From: Candidatus Sabulitectum sp. | GTDB lineage: Bacteria; Fermentibacterota; Fermentibacteria; Fermentibacterales; JCC-6 | Length of the DNA stretch: 51,546 nucleotides | Assembly: GCA_021107435.1 (NCBI GenBank) | Contig: JAIOSV010000092.1 | Span: forward strand, 1 to 51,546 | Direction of reading: 5' to 3' | In this document: in pieces, positions 34,167-42,951 of the stretch | How the letters are laid out: each line of letters starts with the position of its first letter | How positions within the stretch are numbered: the stretch's first letter is position 1 | Notes under the pieces: model-generated | Database searches by the model: none | What the model was told of the DNA's origin: nothing | Seen by the model: the letters and a program-made list of their open reading frames with translations, nothing else | Program-made: the position numbers and the translations under genes

Positions 34167-35849
34167 CTACAGCAAAGGGATTTTCACCACTCGATCCGCA
34201 GAATCCACAGTTGATTGCCTGTGAGCAATAACAAGGCAAGTTCTACTCTGTAAAAGAAGAGAGACCACATCCTGAATACGGGACTCACTTTTACTATCCA
34301 ATGCGCTGGTAGCCTCATCAAGTACGACTACAGGCGGATCTTTCAGAAATACTCGGGCAAGAGCAAGTCTTTGAACCTGTCCGCCGGATAAACTGCTGCC
34401 CCGCTCTCCCACCGGAGTATCGTAGCCATCAGGTAGAGCTGTGATGAACTCATGAGCATGTGCTGACTTTGCAGCCATGATAACTTCATCCATTGAAGCT
34501 TCGGGACAACCAAGAAGAATATTCTCCGCTACAGAACAGTGGTAAAGGAAAGGATCTTGAAACACTACACCGATGTTTCTTCTAAGGGACTCAAGGGTAA
34601 ATTCCTTTATTGAGTTTCCGTCCAGAAGAATGTCACCACTATCAGGATCAAAGAAGCGGAGCAAAAGAGAAATCAGCGTGGTCTTACCGGATCCACTGTC
34701 GCCGGACAGGGCCACAGTTTCACCGGGATGAATAATCTCATTGAAGTTCTTCAGAACTGGAGACTCTTTCGAGTAGGAAAAACTGACATTCCTGAATTCA
34801 ACCCTGCCTTTAACACCGGTGAGCTCTACTGCACCGGAAAGCTCTGCTACAGCGGGTTCTGTGTCGATAACTGTAAATACTCTCTCTGCAGCTCCCATGG
34901 CTTTAAGTATCTGTGTGGCTACTCCGGCAATGGAACCCACCGGTCCGAAAAGCATACCGAAATAACTGATGAAGGCAATAAGAACACCAACCTCCATTTT
35001 GCCCTGAATTACTTCAGTGCCACCCAGCCAGATCACAAGAATGAGAGTAGTTGATGCCAGCAGGGATCCTGCATTAAGAACAAAACCCTTTATGGTAAGT
35101 CGAATACTTGAATGCATCAGATCTGTCATAGAACTCTTGAATTTTACACTCTCCCGATTCTCCAGATTAAAAGCAGCAGATGTGCGGAGACCCGATAGCT
35201 GCTCTTGAAGAGTTGCCGTAAAAAAAGCCCTTTTCTCTTGAACCTCAGCACTGGCCTTTTTCAACATGGTACCTGCCAATGCAATAATTACAGCAAACAG
35301 GGGAATGGATGGTGCAGCCAGAAGCGTAAGCCTTGCATTAATGGAAATCATAACTGCCAGTACAACGAAAAACCGGATTACCTCACTGATTGTACTTGAG
35401 AGAGTTGAAGAGTATAAACTCTGCATAACAGGGATATCACTGGTAAACCCTGCCATCAGCTCACCCACACGTTTCCTGCCGGTAAAGGCCATTGAAAGGG
35501 CATTCAGCCTTTTGTACAGGGTCATCTTCAAGTCTATAGCAGCACTTTGCCCAACCCACGAGAAGAGAACCGATGTTGCCATGCTTACAAGGGAACCAAG
35601 AACTACAGCTCCCAAATACGCAAAGCAGATTTTGAGCAGAAGTTCTGTGTTGCCATCAATCAGAACCTTGTCAATCAGAAGCCTGCTCACCCAGGGCTGC
35701 ACCAGAGCAAGGCCTGCAGCCAGGATTGTGAGGAAAAGTCCCAGAGCGTGCCATTTGAGCCATGGTTTGAGGAATAAAAGGGTGCGAAACAGTAACCGGC
35801 GATCCTGCCAGAGTTTCTTCATGCTGGAAGTAGTTTTGGGATTCGTCAA
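34167..35849 (-). CDS. ABC exporter, MsbA-like half transporter
   Basis: A 560-aa half transporter with an N-terminal membrane domain (six helices, about 25-310) and a C-terminal ATPase. Walker A GDSGSGKTT (about 373-381), Q-loop VVFQDPFLYHCSV, signature LSGGQVQRLALARV, Walker B VVVLDEATSALD, and H-loop VIAHRQST are visible. This layout is shared by MsbA lipid flippases and drug exporters. Start TTG at 35849 overlaps the TGA stop of the preceding 49-aa gene (TTGA); a Met at 35822 is the alternative. Substrate unknown; position after rseP and cdsA suggests a lipid role. Confidence 0.93.
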   Translation of the reverse strand: MTNPKTTSSMKKLWQDRRLLFRTLLFLKPWLKWHALGLFLTILAAGLALVQPWVSRLLIDKVLIDGNTELLLKICFAYLGAVVLGSLVSMATSVLFSWVGQSAAIDLKMTLYKRLNALSMAFTGRKRVGELMAGFTSDIPVMQSLYSSTLSSTISEVIRFFVVLAVMISINARLTLLAAPSIPLFAVIIALAGTMLKKASAEVQEKRAFFTATLQEQLSGLRTSAAFNLENRESVKFKSSMTDLMHSSIRLTIKGFVLNAGSLLASTTLILVIWLGGTEVIQGKMEVGVLIAFISYFGMLFGPVGSIAGVATQILKAMGAAERVFTVIDTEPAVAELSGAVELTGVKGRVEFRNVSFSYSKESPVLKNFNEIIHPGETVALSGDSGSGKTTLISLLLRFFDPDSGDILLDGNSIKEFTLESLRRNIGVVFQDPFLYHCSVAENILLGCPEASMDEVIMAAKSAHAHEFITALPDGYDTPVGERGSSLSGGQVQRLALARVFLKDPPVVVLDEATSALDSKSESRIQDVVSLLLQSRTCLVIAHRQSTVDSADRVVKIPLL

Positions 35850-35995
35850 TTGAGTCCTGCTTTCGCATTCTCTGCAAGAAATGAAATTATGGTCTGCTCA
35901 GAGGCCCAAGAGAACATATACTGTTTTCTATTGCATCTATCAATGCAGTCTCTTGCAGCCATTTCTACAAATTCGTTTGTAGACAAGTCATCCAC
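35846..35995 (-). CDS. 49-aa hypothetical protein between rseP and ABC exporter
   Basis: A 49-codon frame starting at GTG 35995 and ending at TGA (35846). The start overlaps the rseP stop as TAGTG, and the stop overlaps the TTG start of the ABC exporter as TTGA, so both ends look coupled. The sequence VDDLSTNEFVEMAARDCIDRCNRKQYMFSWASEQTIISFLAENAK is acidic at first, with a Cys-x3-Cys pattern, and predicted helical. No family is recognised. Filling a gap this precisely argues for a real gene, although no homologue is available to me. Confidence 0.55.
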   Translation of the reverse strand: MDDLSTNEFVEMAARDCIDRCNRKQYMFSWASEQTIISFLAENAKAGLN

Positions 35996-37230
35996 TACCG
36001 AACCCGGGTCACCACTCTTGCAATGTCCTTGAAGATCACTGTGGCAAAGAGCAGGAGCAGAAGCATGATGCCAATATGCTGAGCAACCTGTATAACTTTG
36101 GGTGACGCAGGTTTACCGCGAATTCCCTCGAAAAGGATGAACAGAAATTGTCCACCATCCAGGATAGGAAGAGGAAGCAGATTGAATCCCATAATGGCCA
36201 GTGAGAAGTAAGCGATAGTCTCAAGAAATCTTGAGAGGCCGAATGCAGCCTGTTGTCCAAGTGTTTCAGCTACGAAAACAGGTCCACCGGACATCTCAAT
36301 CAGCTCAGATGGCCTGGCAATCATCTGGATAAGGCTTGTAAAGAAGATTACAGCGCCGCCAACAGCAGCCTGAGCGCTGACAACAATTGCTCTGCCGGGG
36401 GAAAGTTTAATGGTTCGAGTTTTGCTCAACGATGTCACTCCGATAATGCTTCTTCCCTGATAGTCCATTGGTTCAACCCAGGCGGTATCTAGAGAGCCGT
36501 TCCTTACATAAACAAGTTCGAGGAATTGCCCCTCGAATTGCAGCACCTCATGCTGCAGCTCGGAGAAATCAATAACCGGTACTGTATTCACAGAGATAAT
36601 GCTGTCTCCCGATCTGATGCCGGCTTCATAAGCAGGCATACCAACAGAAGATTCCACAATGGTGGGAAGCAGCGGAATAAACCCCGGAATGCTGTCCGGC
36701 GGAAGATCAAATGGAACAGTCAGAGTCTCGCTCCCTCTCTGTACAAGGAATTCTCCACTACCCTGCCGTTCAACCAGTTCGTGAAGATCTGACCAGTTCT
36801 CAACCGGTATACCTGAAACCTCAAGAATAACATCACCAGTCTCAAGACCATCCATGTGAGTGGTACCCACAACAGCGTCAATTACCGGAATCTCTGTACC
36901 AACAAAGCCAAGTACAACAAACATCAGAACCGCAGCAAGGACAAGATTCATGGCTGGCCCTGCTACTACTACCATTGCTCGCTTCCACCAGGCAATCGGA
37001 GAAACATTCTCAGTTCCAACTCCCAGATCAACTTTAACATAGCCGCCAAGTGGAATAGAACCGATACAGTATTCTGTCTCACCCTTCTTCTTCCTGAAAA
37101 CGAATGGAGGAAAACCAATGCTGAACCTTTCAACAGGAAGCCCAACAGCCTTGGCAACAGAAAAATGACCCAGCTCGTGGAAGAAAACGATCATTCCAAG
37201 ACCAACCAAAACCGCTACTACTGAGAGCAT
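35995..37230 (-). CDS. rseP: RIP metalloprotease RseP (site-2 protease)
   Basis: A 411-aa site-2 zinc protease that cleaves membrane-bound regulators. HELGH at residues 18-22 sits in the first membrane helix; the second signature NLLPLPILDGGQ lies near residue 355. Two PDZ regions lie between (about 110-185 and 190-270: GLETGDVILEVSGIPV and GIRSGDSIISVNTVPV). The 5' end overlaps dxr by 13 bases and the 3' end overlaps the 49-aa gene. No sigma-E/anti-sigma gene is in the window. Confidence 0.96.
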   Translation of the reverse strand: MLSVVAVLVGLGMIVFFHELGHFSVAKAVGLPVERFSIGFPPFVFRKKKGETEYCIGSIPLGGYVKVDLGVGTENVSPIAWWKRAMVVVAGPAMNLVLAAVLMFVVLGFVGTEIPVIDAVVGTTHMDGLETGDVILEVSGIPVENWSDLHELVERQGSGEFLVQRGSETLTVPFDLPPDSIPGFIPLLPTIVESSVGMPAYEAGIRSGDSIISVNTVPVIDFSELQHEVLQFEGQFLELVYVRNGSLDTAWVEPMDYQGRSIIGVTSLSKTRTIKLSPGRAIVVSAQAAVGGAVIFFTSLIQMIARPSELIEMSGGPVFVAETLGQQAAFGLSRFLETIAYFSLAIMGFNLLPLPILDGGQFLFILFEGIRGKPASPKVIQVAQHIGIMLLLLLFATVIFKDIARVVTRVR

Positions 37231-38309
37231 AAACGATTAACCGCCTTTCGGGCATTCTTTCGCGCTGTGAAATCCACATGGAGAATGTGTTCAAAATCTT
37301 CAACAGGTTCTGTTTGTGTAGCATTCACAACCTCGTCAATTACTATGGCTATTGCCCCAAATGGCAATTTTCTCTGCAAAAATGCCTCAATAGCAATCTC
37401 ATCTGCTGCATTGGCAACAGTGGGAGATGTGCCGCCCATATTTCCGGCAGCAAGAACAGAATAGAATGCCGGGTAGCGCTTTCTTTCCATGGACTGAAAA
37501 GAAATATCTCCCCAGTCCAGAGGATTCTCTTTTGCCAGAGCGCAGGCAGGAAGCCTGGGGTAAAGAAGAGCCCATGCTATGGGAATCTTCATGTCTGGAA
37601 GACCAAGCAGAGCTTTCCAGGCTCCATCGGCGGATTCAATCAGCGAATGAACAATACTGCTTCTGTGAATAATCACATCCACCGGGATGCCGGGGAAAAG
37701 GGCTCTGGCCTCCATAACCTCAAAGGCTTTGTTCACCATACTTGCTGAATCTACAGTAATCCGTCCCCCCATTTCCCAGGTTGGATGAACAAGTACCATC
37801 TCGGGAGGAGCATTGTAAATCAGGTGCTTTGGAGTGTCTCTGAGTGATCCGCCTGAAGCGGTAAGGGTAATCCTCCTGATTTTTCTTGCTTCACCCTGGA
37901 GACACCGAAAGATAGTGCTGTGTTCACTGTCCACTGGAATTACAAGACCGGAAGTCAGGTGTTTTTGCAGCAGGTCGCTGCCCACCACAAGGCTTTCTTT
38001 GTTGGCGAGCGCAAGGGGAAGATCCATCTCTTGAGCCAGAAGACTGGCTTTAAGACCAGCACTCCCCACAATGGCGTTAAGTACAATATCAGCGCCATCC
38101 ATTGCTCTTGTGAGAATGTCATTCTCTTCACCGGAATTGGCACATGCCGCATAAGCTGGGAAATATCTGTCTGATTGTTTCTTAAGTTCTTCTTTCGCTG
38201 AGCCGCAGACGATAGAGTGAAGTGTAAGCTCCGGGCTGTTCTCAATGACCTGAAGAGCCTGACAGCCAATTGAGCCTGTGGAGCCAAGAACAGCCACCAG
38301 CCTGCTCAT
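37218..38309 (-). CDS. dxr: 1-deoxy-D-xylulose 5-phosphate reductoisomerase
   Basis: A 363-aa enzyme of the non-mevalonate isoprenoid pathway, converting DXP to MEP with NADPH. The NADPH motif AVLGSTGSIGCQALQVI is at the N-terminus. NKESLVVG, PVDSEHSTIFRCLQ, LTASGGSLRD and HPTWEMGGRITVDSASMVNKAFEVMEA, carrying the metal-binding Asp/Glu residues and flexible loop, are all present. It is a little shorter than typical (380-400 aa). It overlaps cdsA by one base and rseP by 13. Position within cdsA-dxr-rseP is the classic bacterial order. Confidence 0.96.
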   Translation of the reverse strand: MSRLVAVLGSTGSIGCQALQVIENSPELTLHSIVCGSAKEELKKQSDRYFPAYAACANSGEENDILTRAMDGADIVLNAIVGSAGLKASLLAQEMDLPLALANKESLVVGSDLLQKHLTSGLVIPVDSEHSTIFRCLQGEARKIRRITLTASGGSLRDTPKHLIYNAPPEMVLVHPTWEMGGRITVDSASMVNKAFEVMEARALFPGIPVDVIIHRSSIVHSLIESADGAWKALLGLPDMKIPIAWALLYPRLPACALAKENPLDWGDISFQSMERKRYPAFYSVLAAGNMGGTSPTVANAADEIAIEAFLQRKLPFGAIAIVIDEVVNATQTEPVEDFEHILHVDFTARKNARKAVNRLCSQ

Positions 38310-39115
38310 CAGGCAATGATTCCGAACAGGTATAGAATCACCAGCGCAACCGGTGCCACAACCACAGCGCTGTCAAACCGGTCGAGTATCCCACCATGTC
38401 CGAGAAGAATGCTGCCTGAATCCTTGACACCCGCGTCTCTTTTCAACGCTGATTCAAAGAGATCTCCAAAGACACCCGCAATTCCGCCTGCAAAACCGAG
38501 AACAAGCAGAGGAATAATGGGAATGTCTGTAAAATGGCCCACAGCCAGAGAACCAGCCACTGACCCGATCAGTCCACCAAAAAAACCCTCCCAGGATTTT
38601 TTAGGGCTGACTTTCGGCAAAAGCTTGTTCTTCCCCATGGAAACACCAACAAAATAGGCTGCGCTGTCCCCTGCCCAGCAAATTGCGAGGACCACCAGCA
38701 CCACCCACGGACCAGTGTTAAGGAAAAGTCTGCCCATAAGGCCGAATCCCATGGCATACAGAGAAGCCAGACCTGCGGTACCTGCCATTCGTCTTCTGGA
38801 ATGCTCCGGACCTGAACTGTAAAGAACCGTGATGGTAACAGCAGCTCCAGGTAACATAAGAGCCGGTATCTGAAGTACATGTTCCACTGCGATAAAATAA
38901 CTGCTGATGCCGCAGAAAAGAGCAATGAGAATCCTTGACACACTGTTTAACCCGCGTGGTGTACACATTGAAGCAGACTCGAAGCCGGCCAGCAGAGAAA
39001 GGGTTGAAAAAAGAAAAAGCCCCCAGATCACAGGCAGCTTGAAAAGAACCACAAGAAACATTGCAATCCCGGGAAAAGCAACCAGTAAACGACCTGACAG
39101 TTTAGGAAAAGTCAT
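38309..39115 (-). CDS. cdsA: Phosphatidate cytidylyltransferase
   Basis: A 268-aa integral membrane enzyme making CDP-diacylglycerol from CTP and phosphatidate. The C-terminal CdsA signature FESALKRDAGVKDSGSILLGHGGILDRFDS is perfect, and DSAAYFVGVSMGKNKL...PKKSWEGFFGG precedes it. About eight membrane segments are predicted. Three bases separate it from uppS, and its stop overlaps the dxr start. The product feeds pgsA, whose gene lies at 49748. Confidence 0.95.
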   Translation of the reverse strand: MTFPKLSGRLLVAFPGIAMFLVVLFKLPVIWGLFLFSTLSLLAGFESASMCTPRGLNSVSRILIALFCGISSYFIAVEHVLQIPALMLPGAAVTITVLYSSGPEHSRRRMAGTAGLASLYAMGFGLMGRLFLNTGPWVVLVVLAICWAGDSAAYFVGVSMGKNKLLPKVSPKKSWEGFFGGLIGSVAGSLAVGHFTDIPIIPLLVLGFAGGIAGVFGDLFESALKRDAGVKDSGSILLGHGGILDRFDSAVVVAPVALVILYLFGIIA

Positions 39116-39118
39116 TTG

Positions 39119-39835
39119 CTACTCAAGCCCCCCGAATCTTCTTTTTCGGATCCGGTACTCTTCAAGAGCATCGCGTAACTGCTCTGCATGAAAATCCGGC
39201 CAGAGCACAGGTGTAAATACAAACTCACTGTAGGCCGATTGCCACAGAAGGAAATTGGATAATCTCTGTTCTCCACTGGTTCTTATTATAACATCCGGAT
39301 CCGGTACATCAGAATTGTACAAGTGAGCTGATATCATTTCTTCCGTGATGTCAGCTGGAGAGACTGAGCCGGAAGCAGTATTCTCAGCTATTTCAACAAA
39401 TGCGTCCCTCAACTCAGCTCTGCCGCCATAGCTTAGAGCAAGTACGAGGGTAAGGCCTGTATTTCCGGATGTTCTTTCCATAGCAAGCTCAAGGTCTCTT
39501 CTGGGGCCGTCTGGAATGTCTTGAAGCCGCCCGGTAGTTCTAAGCTTCACATTCTTCCGATCAAGGTCATCAATGTTTCCTTTGATGAACCGGCTGAGCA
39601 GTTTCATGATAAAGCTGACTTCTGCTTTGGGACGAGACCAGTTTTCCGTGGAAAAAGCGTAGAGCGTAAGGAATTCTATGCCAAGTTCTCCACAAACTTC
39701 TACGGCATCATGTATTGATTTCTCCGCGGCATCGTGTCCCTTTATCCGCGGAAGCCCTCGTTTGCGTGCCCACCTCCCGTTACCGTCCATGATAATGGCG
39801 ATATGCCGCAAATTTGCTCCAGAATCAGACTTCAA
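39119..39835 (-). CDS. uppS: Isoprenyl transferase (undecaprenyl diphosphate synthase)
   Basis: A 238-aa cis-prenyltransferase. The substrate-binding signature AIIMDGNGRWARKRGLPRIKGH is at residues ~12-33, YAFSTENWSRPKAEV follows, and the C-terminal RTSGEQRLSNFLLWQSAYSEFVF is characteristic. It makes undecaprenyl diphosphate, the lipid carrier for peptidoglycan and glycans. It overlaps the frr gene by 11 bases and precedes cdsA, as in E. coli frr-dxr-uppS-cdsA neighbourhoods. Confidence 0.95.
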   Translation of the reverse strand: MKSDSGANLRHIAIIMDGNGRWARKRGLPRIKGHDAAEKSIHDAVEVCGELGIEFLTLYAFSTENWSRPKAEVSFIMKLLSRFIKGNIDDLDRKNVKLRTTGRLQDIPDGPRRDLELAMERTSGNTGLTLVLALSYGGRAELRDAFVEIAENTASGSVSPADITEEMISAHLYNSDVPDPDVIIRTSGEQRLSNFLLWQSAYSEFVFTPVLWPDFHAEQLRDALEEYRIRKRRFGGLE

Positions 39836-40388
39836 GTATGTCTTCCTCTTTGAGTTTCAGAAGTCTGTCAATTTCCTTAACTGCCTTATCAACAATTATC
39901 TGAACATCTGACATGGATTTCTTTTCCTGATCCTCTGTTATCTTTCCATCCTTGCAGGCCCTTTTCAACGAATCATTAGCATCACGGCGAATATTCCTGA
40001 TGGCTGTCCGGCCAACCTCGGCAAGCTTTTTGACATGCTTGATCAGGTCCTTGCGGCGCTGATCACTGAGCTTGGGAATGGGAATCCTGATAACAGGTCC
40101 GTCAATGCTCGCCTGGAGACCCAGGTCGCTTGCTTCAATTGCTCTTGCAATAGCTGGAGCAGTGGAAATATCCCATGGTTGGATAACAAGAAGCCTTGGC
40201 TCAGGAGCGCTGATACCTGCAACTTGCTTCAAAGGGAGTTTGTCTCCCCATACTTCAACTCGAATATTATCCAGAAGGGCCGGGCTGGCCTTACCCGTTC
40301 TTACAACTGACATCTCTTTGGAGGTGTTGTGTTGTGTTTTCTCCGCACGCATTTCCAGATCGAGAATTATTTCCTCAAACATGGTCAT
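39825..40388 (-). CDS. frr: Ribosome recycling factor
   Basis: A 187-aa ribosome recycling factor that splits post-termination ribosomes with EF-G. Family features RTGKASPALLDNIRVEVWGDKLPLKQVAGISAPEPRLLVIQPWD and the C-terminal KKLAEVGRTAIRNIRRDANDSLKRACKDGKITED are clear. The ATG at 40388 overlaps the pyrH stop as ATGA. Adjacent to pyrH and tsf, as is usual. Confidence 0.97.
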   Translation of the reverse strand: MTMFEEIILDLEMRAEKTQHNTSKEMSVVRTGKASPALLDNIRVEVWGDKLPLKQVAGISAPEPRLLVIQPWDISTAPAIARAIEASDLGLQASIDGPVIRIPIPKLSDQRRKDLIKHVKKLAEVGRTAIRNIRRDANDSLKRACKDGKITEDQEKKSMSDVQIIVDKAVKEIDRLLKLKEEDILEV

Positions 40389-41107
40389 TCCCCTTTCACA
40401 ACCGTACCAAGGCTGTGATTCTCAAGAACTTTCACAAAATTGTACGGGTCTGTTATATCAAACACAACTATTGGCAGCAGATTGTCTCTGGCAATAGCGA
40501 CAGCAGCAGAGTCCATTACCTTGAGGTCCCTTCCGAGAACCTGGTTATAGCTTAATTCAGCAAATCGTGATGCGTCAGGATTAGTTTTGGGATCTGAATC
40601 GTAAACTCCATCAACCTTAGTGCCTTTGTAAAGAACTTTACATCCGGTCTGAGCTGCTCTGAGTGCTGCTGCAGTGTCGGTTGATAAAAGCGGATTCCCC
40701 GTTCCTCCAGCGAAGAAAACGATTCTGCCCTGCGAAAATATTTCTCTGGCTCTTGTAGGGGAAAACAGTTCGGCTCCAGCTTCAGGAACTGGAATAGCAG
40801 AGAGCACGGCGGCTTTGCCTCCGTGCTTCTCAATTGAATCAGATACTGCCAGACAATTCATTACAGTGGCAAGCATCCCTATGTAATCAGCTCTTGTTCT
40901 GGTGAAAGCTGAAAGCTCTCTGCCTCTTGCAAAATTACCTCCACCTGTCACAACTCCAAGCTGATAACCGGCAGAGGCAACCTCTACAAGAACTTCTGCA
41001 ATCCTGAAGACGGTATCCCGGTGAAATCCTCTTCCGGCAGGACCTGCCAGAACCTCTCCACTGAGTTTAAGAAGAACTCTTGGAGCTATACCGGACCCGT
41101 CATCCAT
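40385..41107 (-). CDS. pyrH: UMP kinase
   Basis: A 240-aa UMP kinase of the amino-acid-kinase fold, phosphorylating UMP to UDP with ATP. VLLKLSGEVLAG at the N-terminus, GVVTGGGNFARGRE for nucleotide binding, and the C-terminal NLLPIVVFDITDPYNFVKVL are standard. It follows tsf with a one-base gap and overlaps frr. GTP activation is typical of the family. Part of the rpsB-tsf-pyrH-frr unit. Confidence 0.96.
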   Translation of the reverse strand: MDDGSGIAPRVLLKLSGEVLAGPAGRGFHRDTVFRIAEVLVEVASAGYQLGVVTGGGNFARGRELSAFTRTRADYIGMLATVMNCLAVSDSIEKHGGKAAVLSAIPVPEAGAELFSPTRAREIFSQGRIVFFAGGTGNPLLSTDTAAALRAAQTGCKVLYKGTKVDGVYDSDPKTNPDASRFAELSYNQVLGRDLKVMDSAAVAIARDNLLPIVVFDITDPYNFVKVLENHSLGTVVKGE

Positions 41108-41108
41108 G

Positions 41109-41705
41109 CTAACCGCCTATCTGAAAACGCGCGAACCTGTTTATAACAGTGTTCTCTCCTATTTTTGCAATAAGGGCAGTAACAGCATCCGAGACTTTAC
41201 CAGTCTCGGAATCATGAATCCATTCCTGATCAAGAAGACATATTTCGCTGAAGAACTTATCCATACGACCTTCTACGATCTTCTCCTTAATATTCTCAGG
41301 CTTGTTGGATTCCGCAAGCTGCTTGAGAAGAAATGCCTTCTCATCCTCAACCTTTTCTGCCGGTACATCTTCGCGTGAAACATAATCAGGAGCTGCTGCT
41401 GCTATATGCATGGCAACCAGCTTGCAAAAACCCTGGAAAGCTTCGGTGCGAGCGACAAAATCAGTCTCACAATTTATTTCCACAAGAACGCCAAGTTTGC
41501 CGGGTCCGTGGATGTATGAGAATACAAGACCCTCATTGGCCTGCCTTGATAATCTCTTGGCTGCTACTTTCACGCCCTGCTCACGAAGAAACTTCAGCGC
41601 GGATTCGAGCTCTCCTCCAGTGGCATCAAGTGCCTTTTTGCACTCCATCATACCAGCACCGGAGATTTTTCTCAGTTCTTTTACAGTCTTTGCGTCTACG
41701 GCCAT
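41109..41705 (-). CDS. tsf: Elongation factor Ts
   Basis: A 198-aa nucleotide exchange factor for EF-Tu, of the short type found in Thermus and some candidate phyla (E. coli is 283 aa). VKELRKISGAGMMECKKALDATGG and the core VLVEINCETDFVARTEAF are diagnostic, the C-terminal SEICLLDQEWI as well. It follows rpsB after two bases in the usual operon. Confidence 0.96.
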   Translation of the reverse strand: MAVDAKTVKELRKISGAGMMECKKALDATGGELESALKFLREQGVKVAAKRLSRQANEGLVFSYIHGPGKLGVLVEINCETDFVARTEAFQGFCKLVAMHIAAAAPDYVSREDVPAEKVEDEKAFLLKQLAESNKPENIKEKIVEGRMDKFFSEICLLDQEWIHDSETGKVSDAVTALIAKIGENTVINRFARFQIGG

Positions 41706-41707
41706 TT

Positions 41708-42847
41708 TTATTCCTCCGTGCCCTTTTCAGGTGCGGTTTCTTCAATATTCTTTTCCTTCACAGGTGGCTTTGTCTTCGCGGGAGCAGCTGATTTTTTAAC
41801 AGTCTCTGCTTCTTCTTTCGCGAGTGCCGGATCTGCTTTTTTTGCAGTCTTGGTTTTAGCTTTCGCAGGAGCCGGAACTGCTTTCTTTGCAGTCTTAGCT
41901 TCAGCTTTTGCAGGAGTCGAAGCTGCTTTTTTGACAGTCTTGACTTCAGTTTTCGCGGGAGCAGGAGCTGCTTTTTTGACAGCCCCGGGCTCAGCTTTCG
42001 CGGGAGCAGGCGTTGCTTTTTTGACAGCCCCGGGCTCAGCTTTCGCGGGAGCAGGCGTTGCTTTCTCCGGTGCAGCTGCAGCCTTATCAGGCGCAGACTT
42101 GTGTTCCTTACTCTGCCTGGGTTTATCCTGCCCGGATGGAATTTCCTCTACCTCACGACGCTTTCTGCCTTCGGCTCCGAGAAGAGCAGCGTCAGCCAGA
42201 GCACCAATGATGAGATCAATTGATTTAATTGCATCGTCATTTGCCGGGATAGGATAATCAACCTCTGTCGGATCACAGTTAGTGTCAACAAGGGCAATAC
42301 ATGGAACTCCAAGCTTCCTCGCTTCCTTGACTGCGATGGCTTCTTTTTTAATATCCACAACAATCACAGCGCCTGGAATACCCTTCATGTGACGGATGCC
42401 CATGAGGTATTTATTGATTCTCTCCATTTCGCGAGTTTTCTGCAGGATCTCACGCTTCTTGAAGCCCTGAGGCCAGCCTTTTTTCTCCATGTCTTCAAGA
42501 TCCTGAAGACGAAGAATGCTCTTGTGTATGGTGTTGAAGTTTGTGAGAGTTCCACCAAGCCAGCGTTCTGTCATGAAGAACATTCCTGAACGCTCCGCGT
42601 GTTCGCGTACGCTTTCTCTGCCCTGCTTCTTCGTGGCAACAAAAAGCACATCCTTACCACCAGCAACTATGCGACTTACAAGGTTGATTGCATCTTCAAG
42701 ATTTCTCTGGGTCTTCTTGAGATCGATAATATGGATGCCGTTTCTCGCCATGAAGATGTACTTCTTCATCCGGGGATTCCATCTCTTCTCCTGATGGCCA
42801 AAGTGTACACCGGCCTCCAGCAGGTCCTGAATTGAAGGAATATGCAT
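41708..42847 (-). CDS. rpsB: 30S ribosomal protein S2 with long Ala/Lys/Pro tail
   Basis: A 379-aa S2; the standard ribosomal domain occupies about 1-225 (LLEAGVHFGHQEKRWNPRMKKYIF, GGTLTNFNTIH, RKLGVPCIALVDTNCDPTEVDYPIPANDDA). A ~150-residue C-terminal tail follows, mostly Ala, Lys, Pro and Glu. The tail contains six tandem 15-residue units such as ATPAPAKAEPGAVKK, two of them identical. Such tails are disordered and basic, a trait of certain lineages. AAAGGACAG lies upstream of the ATG at 42847. It begins a group with tsf, pyrH and frr. Confidence 0.95.
   Translation of the reverse strand: MHIPSIQDLLEAGVHFGHQEKRWNPRMKKYIFMARNGIHIIDLKKTQRNLEDAINLVSRIVAGGKDVLFVATKKQGRESVREHAERSGMFFMTERWLGGTLTNFNTIHKSILRLQDLEDMEKKGWPQGFKKREILQKTREMERINKYLMGIRHMKGIPGAVIVVDIKKEAIAVKEARKLGVPCIALVDTNCDPTEVDYPIPANDDAIKSIDLIIGALADAALLGAEGRKRREVEEIPSGQDKPRQSKEHKSAPDKAAAAPEKATPAPAKAEPGAVKKATPAPAKAEPGAVKKAAPAPAKTEVKTVKKAASTPAKAEAKTAKKAVPAPAKAKTKTAKKADPALAKEEAETVKKSAAPAKTKPPVKEKNIEETAPEKGTEE
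41798..42067 (-). repeat. Six tandem 45-bp units encoding the S2 tail
   Basis: Six consecutive 45-bp units run from 42067 to 41798 in the rpsB reading frame. Units 42067-42023 and 42022-41978 are nearly identical, differing only in the last few bases; the others have drifted. Each encodes a 15-residue unit of Ala/Pro-Ala-Lys-acidic-VKK pattern. Confidence 0.85.
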
Positions 42848-42951
42848 TTAGATCTGTCCTTTCGGTTCTGCCTCCGATGGAAGCGGATACCATCCCGATA
42901 GTGGGACACCAGGCACCCGCCAAATACCACCGTGTGTTTTACAAATACGGT

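Noticed and set aside
41718-42257. A 179-aa plus-strand frame opposite rpsB
   Set aside because: It is the antisense reading of the S2 Ala/Lys repeats, so the low-complexity Ala/Phe composition is only a mirror of those repeats.
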